From Effrenium voratum (Eukaryota > Sar > Dinophyceae > Suessiales > Symbiodiniaceae), in contig CAUJNA010001428.1 of the NCBI GenBank assembly GCA_963377175.1, positions 1-64,000 of the forward strand: a stretch of DNA of 64,000 nucleotides, in the 5' to 3' direction. Made by a program: the position numbers and the translations under genes. Within the stretch, counting starts at the first letter, position 1. Every line of letters starts with the position of its first letter. This document shows, piece by piece, positions 43,010-64,000 of the stretch. Under the pieces are notes generated by a model. The model made no database searches and was not told the origin of the DNA. It worked only from the letters and a program-made list of their open reading frames with translations.

Positions 43010-45953
43010 GTAAGATCCCGAAGATGTACAGCTGCGTGCGTTGCAATAGATGCAGCACGTGTGGGGGAGGGTTGGCAGAAGGCGGGTCGACAGTGTCAGA
43101 GCCTGGGCAACAGCTTTCAGGATTCAGGGTTGAAACCAACTGCCACTGCTACAATACTTAGAGTTAGCCCCTTTGGCTGCTTACCAAGTATTTCGGCAAC
43201 TCTCACGTTTCATCAGTTGGGCATTGCCGGTGTTGCTCTACGTTTCGCAGCGGCATGTGCTCTCCTCAGGCACCCGGGCTACTTAGATCGAGACCCAAGA
43301 CCGGGCCAGGGTAAATTTGGTTGAAGCAATGGATTCCCATGGACTCCCCCAAAAAAAGCCGAAGCTGGTTCGAGTGGTTCAACATGTCGCAGGTGGCAGC
43401 AAAACTTAGCTAAAAGCCCAGATTTCCTGCTCGACTCGTTGGTTTCTCTGCTTCGAGTGCGTAGAAGGCTTGGGGATGGGATTGGGCCTTCGCAAGACGC
43501 AAAAAGGATGAAACGGGTGAGCAGAGTGCGGAGATCGGTCGGCGCAGGGTCGGAGACACGGCAATTGACTAGGAACGGGCCAGACGGACGTGGGCCAACT
43601 AAGTTGTACCGAGGGGCCGACTCCCAAAGTGGACACCACCTATTAAATGGAATCGCTGACAATTATGTTGCCCAGAAAGAAGTACTGACTCTAACTCTCA
43701 CTGCATTTGGATGGTGGATCTATTTCCTTGAGATGGGGTTCAACTACAAGATGGTGCAGCGAATCCGTGATTTGACAGAAGTGGCACTCGCTTGAGACGG
43801 TTCGTTTGTGGTATCCAAGTGGTGAAGAGGAGCAAGTGCAAACATTGCTAAGCATGATGATTTGACAAACCGACAAGACCCTTTCAGATTTCCATTTTTT
43901 CCAGACGGGTGCTCAAAAATGGCACTGGAAGCACCTCGTTTTGCCAAACCACTGTATGCCAGAATGCCATGCACTTGTCTCATGTTTCACCTTTGAAACC
44001 TATGGGGGTCAAGGTTCTTTTGGTTGAACCGTTCAGTGCGAGTTTCCTTTCGGTGGGGTGAAGGATAGAAAGATAGGTGTGTTTTGTTAGGTGGGCACAG
44101 ACAGATCAGCTCCACATGCGCCAGCTTGCGTTCCCGCAGAGGTCTTCTGCTGGGCCGTGCTGCTGTTGAAGGGACCTCTTTCCAACAATCATGGAACACG
44201 GGGATGGTTTTGGAAGACTACCATCGCTTGAAAAGGCCCCTTGTTCTCTTCCACAAATTGTTGGAAACATGTGTTTGTAGCAGTTGAAGAGTAAGCCCGC
44301 CATGGCCTCACAGAGCTCCTTTTAGTTCCCGTTGGTCTTCTTCCTGGGGCTGATTTTCGGCTGATTGTGCTCTAGATCTTTGGGCAACTGTTGGATTTGT
44401 ATCGGGCCTTCGACAGGATTTGCTTTTGTTGCTCTTGGTGTTAGCTTTGGCCCTTAAACAAACTACGTAAGGAAGGATCACCGGGGCCAGAGATGCGAGT
44501 TCTCGCTGGAAGGGTCACCTGGACAAGCTGGATGAGGCCACAGGAGGGTGCGTTGGCCGAATTTCCAGTCTTCTTTGTGCATGAACCCTCAAATTACCCT
44601 TGAAAGGCGGACATCACCCCCGAAATGGGGCGATATCTCATTTCAAACCTCGTTAAGGGTGCTTGCTTGGCATGTACACAGGCTAATTTGTTTGGGGTTG
44701 GGAACATGGAAGAGCCACAACGTTTCCACCACAGACACCAGACGGAAGCCAATGTTCACATGCCAGTTAGAGGAAGCGCATAGTTTCCAGGGGAATCACG
44801 GGGCCTATGGTAGTGCTCACATACTGTATATGTCTTCCTCGTCAGGCCAATCCCGATAGACGGCTAATATACATATATATCGATCTGTGGCGGGGTGGGG
44901 TAGCATGTACATTCATGTGAGAAGATGCGGAATTGTGGGGAGGTAAGAGCTAGCGCGACATCATCATTTGCGAAACCAGGTCGGAACAGTTTGCCACTTT
45001 CTGTTGCCGATTTTGTCACGACAAGTTTGATGGAACAAAGCCAGGCAGCCCTCGCGGGTTGCTACAGCAACTTTTCTGAGGTGTGCTATTCCCTTTTTGG
45101 AGGAATTCCATGTTTCGAAATCGGTTAGTTTTGCTCATTGTGAATGCGAGGTTGGTAGTCATAAGCAAATGATTTGGCTTGGGGCAATGTGCCGGGAACT
45201 CACGTCCCTGCGGGTGTCCTTTTGCTTCCCTGTTCTCCTTTGGGACCGAACACCAGGCCAAGGGTTTTCGGCGAGAAGTTGATGGCCGACAGGATGCCCC
45301 GAACGCAAAGGACAGCCCAGATCGTTTCTATTGGAAGACCGCGAAAACGAACCACATCAATGTCAAGGAATCTCGCGGGGAAAGGATGCCCCTTTTCTGA
45401 ACATATGTCTCGAGCAACACAGGGATGGTGTTTAAAGGGAATCTGGCTCACCAATTTTAGAACCCACATGTTTCATGGCAGGGCCTTACAAATCCCCAAA
45501 CCCATGTGCACCATTGCCTCGCCTGGTAGGGTAGTCGGATTGTTTGCCTGTTCCATTTGGATTTGACCAACGCACATGTCCTGCAGCAGAGCTGGTCTTG
45601 CAAAAAACAGAAGTTGTCTGAGTGTCGGAGGGGAGGCCTCAAACATGAAAGTGTTTTTCGATGGTGCCGTTTGTGTGATTGGTTGAAAAGGAAGGCCATG
45701 AGACTTGAAGTGATGGGACATGTGTGAAATGGCCAGTTTGGCACACCCCTGCGTTTTCCTTTGTTTGCAAAAGGGTGCCCGCGGGGTAAATCCATTCTCA
45801 TTTTGGTAGAAGGTGAGCCCGTTTTCCACAATGCCTCAAAGGCTTGGCATGTTCGCATGGCTCAAACCTCGCAGCTCGGCAAGATGCTGGGAGCACTGTG
45901 ATCAGGTCTGCTTGGGTCCAGCTGTCAAGACGACCGCGGGTCCAAGCATAAAG
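43010..45953. other. Non-coding stretch between ankyrin and Cys-rich genes
   Basis: The 3' end of the ankyrin gene should lie here but no terminal exon was recognised. A short candidate (GHLDKLDE, near 44511-44534) has AG|G and GC junctions but the wrong phase for direct joining. The basic open reading at 43439-43795 has no supporting junctions. Confidence 0.45.
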
Positions 45954-46205
45954 ATGAGCGCCATGTGCCTTTTGGTGCTTTCAGCCGTGCAACTGGTGTA
46001 TGGGGACGGACCGAGTATCACCACCGACTCCACCACCACCTCAACCACGAGCACCACGAATCCCTCATTCACCCTGTCGATGGTCTGCAGCGAGTGCGAC
46101 TGCCCTGACGATGGCTGGAAAGGGGTCATGACGCTGGAGAGTTGCGGGGATCTCTGTTACTCGGAGAACGCCGAGTTCTTGAAGCATGCCAGCGGCACCC
46201 GCTGG
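45954..46205 (+). CDS. Cys-rich protein exon 1
   Basis: 84 codons: signal peptide, Thr-rich linker and five Cys in CSECDC and SCGDLC. The donor is inferred (GA, phase 0); a GC donor after CAT nearby is the alternative. Confidence 0.8.
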
Positions 46206-46570
46206 GACACTCAACACAGCTTCGGCCGTTTTTTGTATATATGGCAGTCTCAAAAAGTAAGACTCCCTAGAATTGTCTTGGTTTGAGCTATAGCAACCCT
46301 GGATATCGACTCGCGTTTATTTTTTGCGTTCCTTTGGTTCTCTGCCAGAAGGGCTTGCCGCCCTTGTCTATTACCTTTTTTTGTCTGTTTGAGGACGGTA
46401 CGACTGGGGACAACAATTGTGCGTGCTGCACTGGCGCCAAGAACAACGACGTGGACGGCGGCTGGGGCATCCGAGTCTACAGCATCAACCGCGTGGGCGC
46501 AACCAGCGCAGCAGGCACGCTGTTGCCTCGCTGGGTGCCCTGGATGCTGTTGCTCGCCTGGGTGAACTGA
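45954..46570 (+). CDS. Secreted Cys-rich, probably GPI-anchored protein (two exons, complete)
   Basis: Exons 45954-46205 and 46394-46570 give about 142 residues. A signal peptide (MSAMCLLVLSAVQLVYG) is followed by a Thr/Ser linker (SITTDSTTTSTTSTTNPS), as in O-glycosylated surface proteins. The central Cys-rich segment (MVCSECDCPDD, then TLESCGDLCYSENAEFL and NNCACCTG) resembles PAN/apple-like or WSC-like lectin modules, by pattern only. The C-terminus is a small-residue stretch (VGATSAAGT) plus hydrophobic tail (VPWMLLLAWVN, stop TGA), a typical GPI-anchor signal. The intron has a GA donor (CGCTGG|GACACT) and AG|G acceptor (TTTGAG|GACGGT). ATG 45954 is chosen because it directly precedes the hydrophobic core. 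An earlier in-frame ATG at 45813 would put about 47 unlikely residues ahead. Confidence 0.82.
46394..46570 (+). CDS. Cys-rich protein exon 2
   Basis: 58 codons plus TGA: DGTTGDNNCACCTGAKNNDV, then the GPI-signal-like C-terminus. Acceptor TTTGAG|GAC after a T-rich tract. Confidence 0.82.
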   Translation, partial: DGTTGDNNCACCTGAKNNDVDGGWGIRVYSINRVGATSAAGTLLPRWVPWMLLLAWVN

Positions 46571-47828
46571 GCAGAGCCCAAGCCCATTTGTCAAGTCCAT
46601 TTTAGCAGATTTTAGTAGATTGCTCCACTAGTACTATTTACCTCTGTAAAGGAAAATCTTATAGCCAGCTTGCAAGAACCAAGAGGTGATAGGAATTTGG
46701 GAGCCATGAAAAAGATCCCCAAAGAGGAAGCTGGGTGACCAAAGAAGTCTGAGCCATTCCCTAGCACGCGAGCGCAAAAAGAGCGAGAACTGGAGACGTG
46801 TGCAGTGAGCGCTGATTGGGGGTAAAACGGACTCCGCAGGATGAAGGTTCATTGTTTGGGGATTGCTTATTTCAGATAGGTTTATGCGTCGTTTGCATAG
46901 CAAGATGCTTGCACCAAGCTAGAACGAGGGCTGCTCATTTTGGGCTACCCCGCATGCACGGATTTCTTGAGCAGGCTCCCTAAGCAAGCCTGAAGCGGGG
47001 CAGCCTTTGCCATCCTTTTGGCCTTTTGGGTATCTTTTCTATGGTTGAGGGGTCAACTGCTGACATGAAAACCCAAGAGTTCACGCAAGCTACGGGCAGG
47101 GGCTCCCAGGGTGCATCCTTTCCTTCAGAGTTTTCTCGTTTACCAACGGCATACGGCATGTTCCCTTCAATTTTTACATCCTTGGTTGTGCCAGCGCCGC
47201 TTTCGGTTTCCTGTCTCACATTGGAGCCACTTCAGCCAAATGTATCGTTTCAGGGTTCGAGTGAGCTCCGATTGAATAGCCCCCCAACGATTGTCAGGGA
47301 TCTTCCCGTTCAGGGGTAATAAGAACAAGCAATTTCCCAGTTACCGAGGCGTTGTTCAGCACCCATGTCCGCTTGTGATCACTCACAATGGACTCCAAGT
47401 TGAGTTGCCAGGGTCACTGGGCACTGGGCAGTGTGGCACGCTCACAAAGAAACCGAACAAGAAGGTGTCCAGTTTTCGAGTTTCACCGAGTGTCTCCATG
47501 TTTGCTTTGCTCAGGAAATGCTACCTGGAACCTGGGTTTCATGGAGGTCTACAAGTCTATACCTCTTTGCAAAGGTTGTAATTCTGGAGCAAGATGACAT
47601 CTTGGCAGAGCAAAGTCAATACGTGTTGGGCGCTGTCCAATGGTTCGTGGCTCACATGGCGGGCTGGTGTTGGGCCCTCTTTAAACAAGGACACGTCCTC
47701 AAAAACAGTGGATGGGCCAAATCCTGCACCAGCTGGTAGGTGGTTTGTCCATACAGGGTTCATCCCGACTGGTGCCGATCGGCGTGGATTTTGCCCATCA
47801 GCGGAGCTTTCGTTTCGTTTCCCGGAAG
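46571..47828. other. Non-coding stretch
   Basis: No exon-like GC-rich segment with consistent junctions; the 3' end of the Cys-rich gene and the start of the next should lie here. Confidence 0.5.
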
Positions 47829-47891
47829 GTGGGTGCCTTGCGCCGCGGCTTGGCGGCGGTGGCCGAGGTGGTGGAGGAGGCGGCCGGGTCC
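47829..47891 (+). CDS. Candidate exon, helical, unrecognised gene
   Basis: CGGAAG|GTGGGT acceptor; VGALRRGLAAVAEVVEEAAG, then S; GA donor at 47892 (phase 0) or GT donor at 47899 (phase 1). Of the three frames, only this one has almost exclusively G/C third positions. Looks like an amphipathic helix. Confidence 0.5.
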
Positions 47892-50338
47892 GACATCGGT
47901 TTCAACACCGTTGGCCATTGAGCAGCTGGACTTTTTGTCGGGTGCATGGGGTTGAATGAGAAACTTATTGGGTTGGGAGAATATAGGACTCACAGGGGGC
48001 AATGAGGAATTCATTGGGGGTTGAAGGGGCATTCAAAGGGGATCAATGCGGGATTGATTGAAAGGGGGCTAATGAGCGATTCACAGAGTGGGGCATTTGT
48101 ATATAGCGGGTGATGGGGGGGGGGGCCTTGCAGGTGCTCTGCAACTTCACATCCTTGCCAAAGGCTCTTGTCAAGGGCTTCGGAGGGAATCTTGTAGATG
48201 TTTCATGCAAATAGAGTATCAGAAGATCCATCAGCCACAATGTCAGTTACAATAGAGGGTGCCTAATCTTCGATTTGTCCATCGGTTGGGCACATGGGCG
48301 CCATTTGCCCAAGGTGCCGTTTGCCACGTGAGCCTACGAGCCTTCGCCTTCGTTTTGCCAGGTCCGGGCATCCTGGAAGCGCGAGGCGGTGGTACCCGGA
48401 AGAGTTGGGCAGAAAGACCACTGGTGAAGAATTCGAGTCACTAAAGGGGGGACCACCCCTGATTGGTGTAGCGGTCGCTCTGGGCACCTGTCTTGGCCTT
48501 CAAGCTGTCCATGGAGTCTCCAAGGTTGATATGAACATATGCCCCTGAAATGGGGCCGGGCTCCAGAGCGGTTCCCTTTGATACCCCCAAATGAGAGCTC
48601 GCTCCACAAAAAAAAAAAACACGCATGGACATGGGTCGAAATCGCTGCAGCGCAAAGCATTATGAGTTGCTCACCGTTGGGCGTGCCAAATGATTATAAG
48701 CAAAAACACCATCTGCGGGGAGACACACTGGTCGGGGCATGAGGCTCGGCTTTGCAGCCCGTGGTCACCTATCAAGGGAACCCCTTTTCGGCGACAAAGT
48801 ATAGGGATTAGAATCGCACTCAACGATATTGCAGAAAAGCAAAGAGGTCTGATAGTCAAAGCGGTTCAAATCCGTCGGATCCTGGATCAAGAAGCCAGAT
48901 ACAAGGCAACAAGGATCATGCTGGAGCAGAGCCTCTTTTTGGTAAATCAGCTGCTGCGTTTTCTAGAAGTGATCGATCCATGCCTTTGAAGAACTGTCTT
49001 GAAGAGATCAGAGATGGCGCCGGCAGACCATGTGGGGGAATATAGTTTGAAAAGCAGAAGGGCAGGCAAAGCTTTTCGGGTCAAGACAGCCGGTTTCGCA
49101 CTGAGTTCTTCCTAAGTCCATCCTCCCTGGAAGCCGATCCAGCTGTTCACTGCTTTGGACGCGATGTGTACTTTGTTGTTCAAGCAGCTGTTTCTTTGTT
49201 GGTTCAGGTTGAGTAGGCCTAAGAACAATCCGTTTGACATGCCCGCGGTTCATATTTCAGGCGCACACACACACACACACACCTTTCGACAGCATTCGCT
49301 GTTACCGTGAATGCGGAGCCGCGCCCTGCGCACCTCACGCGTGCTGATGGCGCCCCGAGTGGAGCTTTACACGGCGTATGCGGCTTGGAAGCTAACCCAG
49401 CCTCAAGGCGGTGAACAGTAAGGTCCTTTTTAAGATACCTTACCCTGTGCATTCCAGTTCCCCCTGTAGTGGGTCGCCAGTCATTGTCATTTGTTTGTTT
49501 CAAAGTGTTGTTCCCTTGCTTGCCTGCTATCTCACATTGAACTAAGTACATTGTACTTTTCTTGTTCCCCCTCAGGAAAGCATTTGAATACTCTTCAGTA
49601 TTCCATTGGCTGAGCAACCGCCGCCTTTAGCTGGGAAACAGACCATCCCTAGTGGCACCTACCTCCGGGGTAGTCAAACAATGAAAATTTGGTTGGTGTA
49701 GCTGGGAGGCGTCTCATGGCGGTGATCCGTTGGACCAAGGAATGTTTCTCTGTTAAAATTGATACCCCTTTTCGGGTTGGCTTTACAGGGACACCAAAGC
49801 AAACACCCGGCCCCAATTGGAGGTCCTGCCACCTGCCGTAATTTGTTCTTAAGCCAATGAACTGGCGGGTGTGCCGATCATTTCTCCAAAGCAAGGCAAC
49901 AGCCTGTGAAGCATCGTGAACGCAGGAACCTGCCAAAGCAAACATGCCACACTTCAGGTACTCTGGCATGGTTCAGCTGAAACCACGGAGTTTTAATCCT
50001 TGCCAGGTTTGTGTTGGCCAACAGGACCTGGGGTTTGTCTCATAGTGGCAGCAGTGACAAACTGAGGGACCAAAGTCCTCTTTCCGGGTGCCTTACCCCC
50101 GTATCCCAAAAGCGGCCGAAACTTGTCTTTGGGCTTACGAAGGGAGTGCTGATTCCCATAGCTAGGTAGGGCTGACCAGCTTCACAGCCCACTTTGCAAT
50201 ATCCAATGCTTGTGATGAGTTTCTATATTTCCAGTTTTGCATGGAAATGGTCGCGATTTGTCAAGAGGAAGTCGTCCCAACGCATGGTGGGGTTCTTTGT
50301 CGAGCCATTCTGCTCATCCGCTCAGCGGAGAACCCAAG
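47892..50338. other. Probable intron(s) of the unrecognised gene
   Basis: A 24-nt candidate at 48362-48385 (TTGCCAG|GTCCGG ... GCGAG|GCGG, VRASWKRE) would keep phase 0 between 47829 and 50339 but is too short to support alone. A G11 run lies at 48115-48125 and a (CA)8 at 49264-49281. Confidence 0.35.
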
Positions 50339-50440
50339 GAGCTGTCGCCGCTGCAACAGAAGGTGCGAGAGGCCATTCGGGCATCCAATGATCTCATGCG
50401 AAGCGACCCCGGGGGGGGGGGGATTGGAGTGCTGGGGTAA
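50339..50440 (+). CDS. Candidate terminal exon, unrecognised gene
   Basis: CCCAAG|GAGCTG acceptor; ELSPLQQKVREAIRASNDLM, RSDPGGGGIGVLG, stop TAA 50438-50440. The first 24 codons have strongly GC-biased third positions; the Gly codons come from a G12 run (50411-50422) that is prone to length variation, so the terminal residues and stop are uncertain. Precedes the dehydrogenase start by about 1.8 kb. Confidence 0.45.
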   Translation, partial: ELSPLQQKVREAIRASNDLMRSDPGGGGIGVLG

Positions 50441-52152
50441 GTCCTTTAACCCGGAGCTATTTTCCCAAATTAAGTGGTCAGACCAGCAAGCTCTGTGGTA
50501 AGCCCAGTGGGTTTGGAGTATGTTAGGAGTAATTATGAGTTCTCTTCGTGAGGCGTCGACACCGAAGGGTAAGGGGCACCACGACAGTTGGCGGCTGCAA
50601 AGCATGTCCTGGTGGTGGAGGTTTTGGAGCAACTCAATGAGGGGTGACTTCGTCGGCCAAAGCAATCGAGAAGGCGATGGACCGCGTCCAAGGGGCTAGA
50701 GCAGTGTGCCTTTGGCAAAATCACTCCTTCAACCAGAAGATGGCCACACTGCACTCTGGCAGTCCACCAAAGGTGGTCCACCTGCTGGCCTTCCTCCTTG
50801 AGGATCTCTTCACCATTACAGTTCTCGCCGTGCTTGTCGAAAAGACCTTGGTGCGGTTGCGGGAGACAGGCATTGGGGCTGAGTCTGGGGCTGGGGTTGG
50901 GGAAAGGCGCAGGAATTAGGGCTCGCCAGCACAAGCTTTGAGCACGTGACATCTTGGGGATGAGGGTTGGGAAGATCCCTGTGATCTCACCACTTCCCGG
51001 CTTGAGGTGAGGGCATCGCAAGGCAAACTTTTGGCCAAATGCCATGCCCCATTGTGTCTTCAGTGATCGAGGCCTCAAGTGCGTCGAATTGGTAATCCCT
51101 TGCAAGTCACTTCAAACGTCATCATTGTTCGGGCCAAGGTTGGGCGAGAAACTTCTTTGGGCGGAGTCGATGTTTTGCGGAAAGTATGTGTGGTGTTGTG
51201 TGGTATGTCGTGTTTGTTTTGTTTTGCTCCAAAAGACGGCGGGGAAACCGGCAGGCCAACCAGAAGGGCACCTACGGACCCGCCAGTGGCCGAGAAGGGA
51301 CAATCGGGGATGAAAAGTGGGTCCGTTGACATATGCTGAAGCAGCATATGAGTCTCTGCCAATATCATCGCTGGTCTGCTGCTATGAGTGCAACCATGGC
51401 AACCCAAATTGCACACCAAATCCGGCGGGACAACCATTTTTCCCATATGCTAAATACATTCAATGTGTATTATCCTTTAATCAACCAGCAAAGAATCCGC
51501 CAGGGATGCATACGCTTTCTTGTCCCCACACCTCCATTGAACATTCAGGAAAGTAAACAGCAGGGTTCTCAACCAAATCTTTGGTTTGCTTTCTTTTGAA
51601 CAGCATGTTCAGAGTGATTTTGAGCTTTTTTTCACGATGAAGAGCCAGTCTCAGGCTTGGCAAAGCTCGGTGCAAAGAAATTCTACCCATGAAGCTTTAA
51701 GGATCTTTTGGGGATCCTGTACGAATAGGGGCCGGGACGCCTCACATCGCGGATAAGTTAAGTTTTCAACAGTATCCTTTCGGAGTAGGGTTAGGATTTA
51801 GTGAATTTAGTGCTTCCGCTTCAGAAAAGTACAGGGAAGCTCTTTTACTGAGGAACCTGGGGTGAGTGACTCTTGCTGACGCCTGGTGGGTTGGGCCAAC
51901 CCCCTCTTCGTTACCGTCTGAAGGGATACCATAATTTTGAGACTTGTTGCCCAGCCCGTTTTGACCAGAGCAAAACAGAGATCACCATTTTGGTGTATCG
52001 GTTCAATTGGACAATCCACGAAACCCAGATGATATGCAAGCCAAGGACAAGCCCCTACAAAGCAGCCTCCCTTGGAGGTCCATGAGTTGGGTTACGTGGC
52101 ATGTACTGTACGCCCAGGGTTTTCTGGTGTTAATTTTATTTTTTTCCCGCAG
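50441..52152. other. Probable intergenic region upstream of the dehydrogenase gene
   Basis: Contains an open stretch on both strands at 50533-51105 with no recognised family and no exon-type codon bias. Otherwise nothing supported. Confidence 0.45.
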
Positions 52153-52176
52153 CCATTTAGAGGCAGCCATTTAGAG
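52137..52176 (+). promoter_or_regulatory. Possible spliced-leader acceptor before the dehydrogenase ATG
   Basis: A pyrimidine tract (TTTTATTTTTTTCCCGCAG) ends at 52152, 130 bases before the ATG at 52283. Dinoflagellate mRNAs receive a spliced leader by trans-splicing, and this is the best acceptor-like site upstream. It overlaps a 14-bp tandem duplication, GCAGCCATTTAGAG twice (52149-52176). Confidence 0.4.
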
Positions 52177-52282
52177 GGTGATTTTGAGTGGAGTCCGGTT
52201 CCCGACTGCAAATTGTCACCTCCGAGAGTCAACCCCCAATAGTCCAACCCAAGGATTTGCAAGTGATCAAGCCCAAAGCGGA

Positions 52283-63600
<11,318 letters not shown>

Positions 63601-64000
63601 GCCGCCGTTTGCAACTTGTTCCATTTGTGGAACGTCTCAAGGTAGGGGAATCCCAGGGCTGATGCAAATATTCAGTTTCACACGGGCAGAAACAGAGACA
63701 GGGACGGAGAGAGACAGGAGAAAGAGAGACAAAACGAGAGAACTGTCAAGATTATGCCTTTCATTGCTGAGGTTTGCTGAGGAACCCATTTCAAGGAACC
63801 AAAGTGTTGTTTCCGGGTCAAGGTCGCCTGCTTGGCCCTCGCATCTAGGGGATGCTTCCCTGCAGCAGCAATAGAAGTAGAGATAGAGAGAGAGAGAGCG
63901 ACTATCGTGTGTTGTTTGTGCTGTTCGTGCAGTTGGTGTTTTTCCACGTCATCCAAAAAGTTTCTTTTGGAAGGGCCCATTTTTCCCTACGCGCTTTTTG
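63601..64000. other. Partial intron 13
   Basis: Purine-rich (GA)n-type stretches at 63687-63741 and 63868-63900. No exon seen. Confidence 0.6.

Noticed and set aside
50533..51105. 190-codon ORF on the minus strand
   Set aside because: No recognised domain, Pro/Ser/His-rich composition without exon codon bias, overlapping an equally open + frame.

Overview
The window looks like nuclear DNA of a dinoflagellate, most probably Suessiales/Symbiodiniaceae (genus is inference). Long conventional ORFs are almost absent. Coding sequence instead appears as short GC-rich exons (24 to about 250 bases) in long, repeat-rich introns. In the one gene that could be joined exon by exon, 11 of 12 introns have GC or GA donors and all 12 acceptors are AG followed by G, a junction style known from dinoflagellates. 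TTTAGGG-like degenerate arrays and the absence of any supported intact gene on the minus strand fit the same picture.

Layout, all supported genes on +. (1) About 1.5-9.9 kb: 3' part of a WWE-domain gene (exons 6377-6478, 9585-9649, 9821-9887; two upstream Lys/Ala-rich exon candidates). Its introns hold a 2.3-kb transposon-like element with terminal inverted repeats and a 13-bp target duplication (2941-5242), a decayed relative of it, a perfect 359-bp palindrome and a satellite-like array. (2) 9.9-25.5 kb: mostly non-coding, with two isolated exon candidates, a decayed minus-strand coding relic and several minisatellites. (3) 25.6-32.2 kb: SWIM zinc-finger gene. (4) 34.7-43.0 kb: ankyrin-repeat exons, possibly the same transcript as the SWIM exons because all phases are compatible. 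(5) 45.95-46.57 kb: a complete two-exon gene for a small secreted Cys-rich protein, probably GPI-anchored. (6) 47.8-50.4 kb: exon candidates of an unrecognised gene. (7) 52.28 kb to beyond 63.6 kb: a sterol-4-alpha-carboxylate 3-dehydrogenase-like (3-beta-HSD family) gene, 13 exons in the window, with the 3' end outside it.

The genes do not form an evident pathway. The dehydrogenase belongs to a sterol C4-demethylation enzyme family. The WWE and SWIM/ankyrin products look like nuclear or protein-interaction proteins, and the Cys-rich protein like a surface protein. The most striking features are the non-canonical splice-site usage with a 24-nt microexon, the TIR element with exactly abutting target duplications, and the long perfect palindrome inside the WWE intron.
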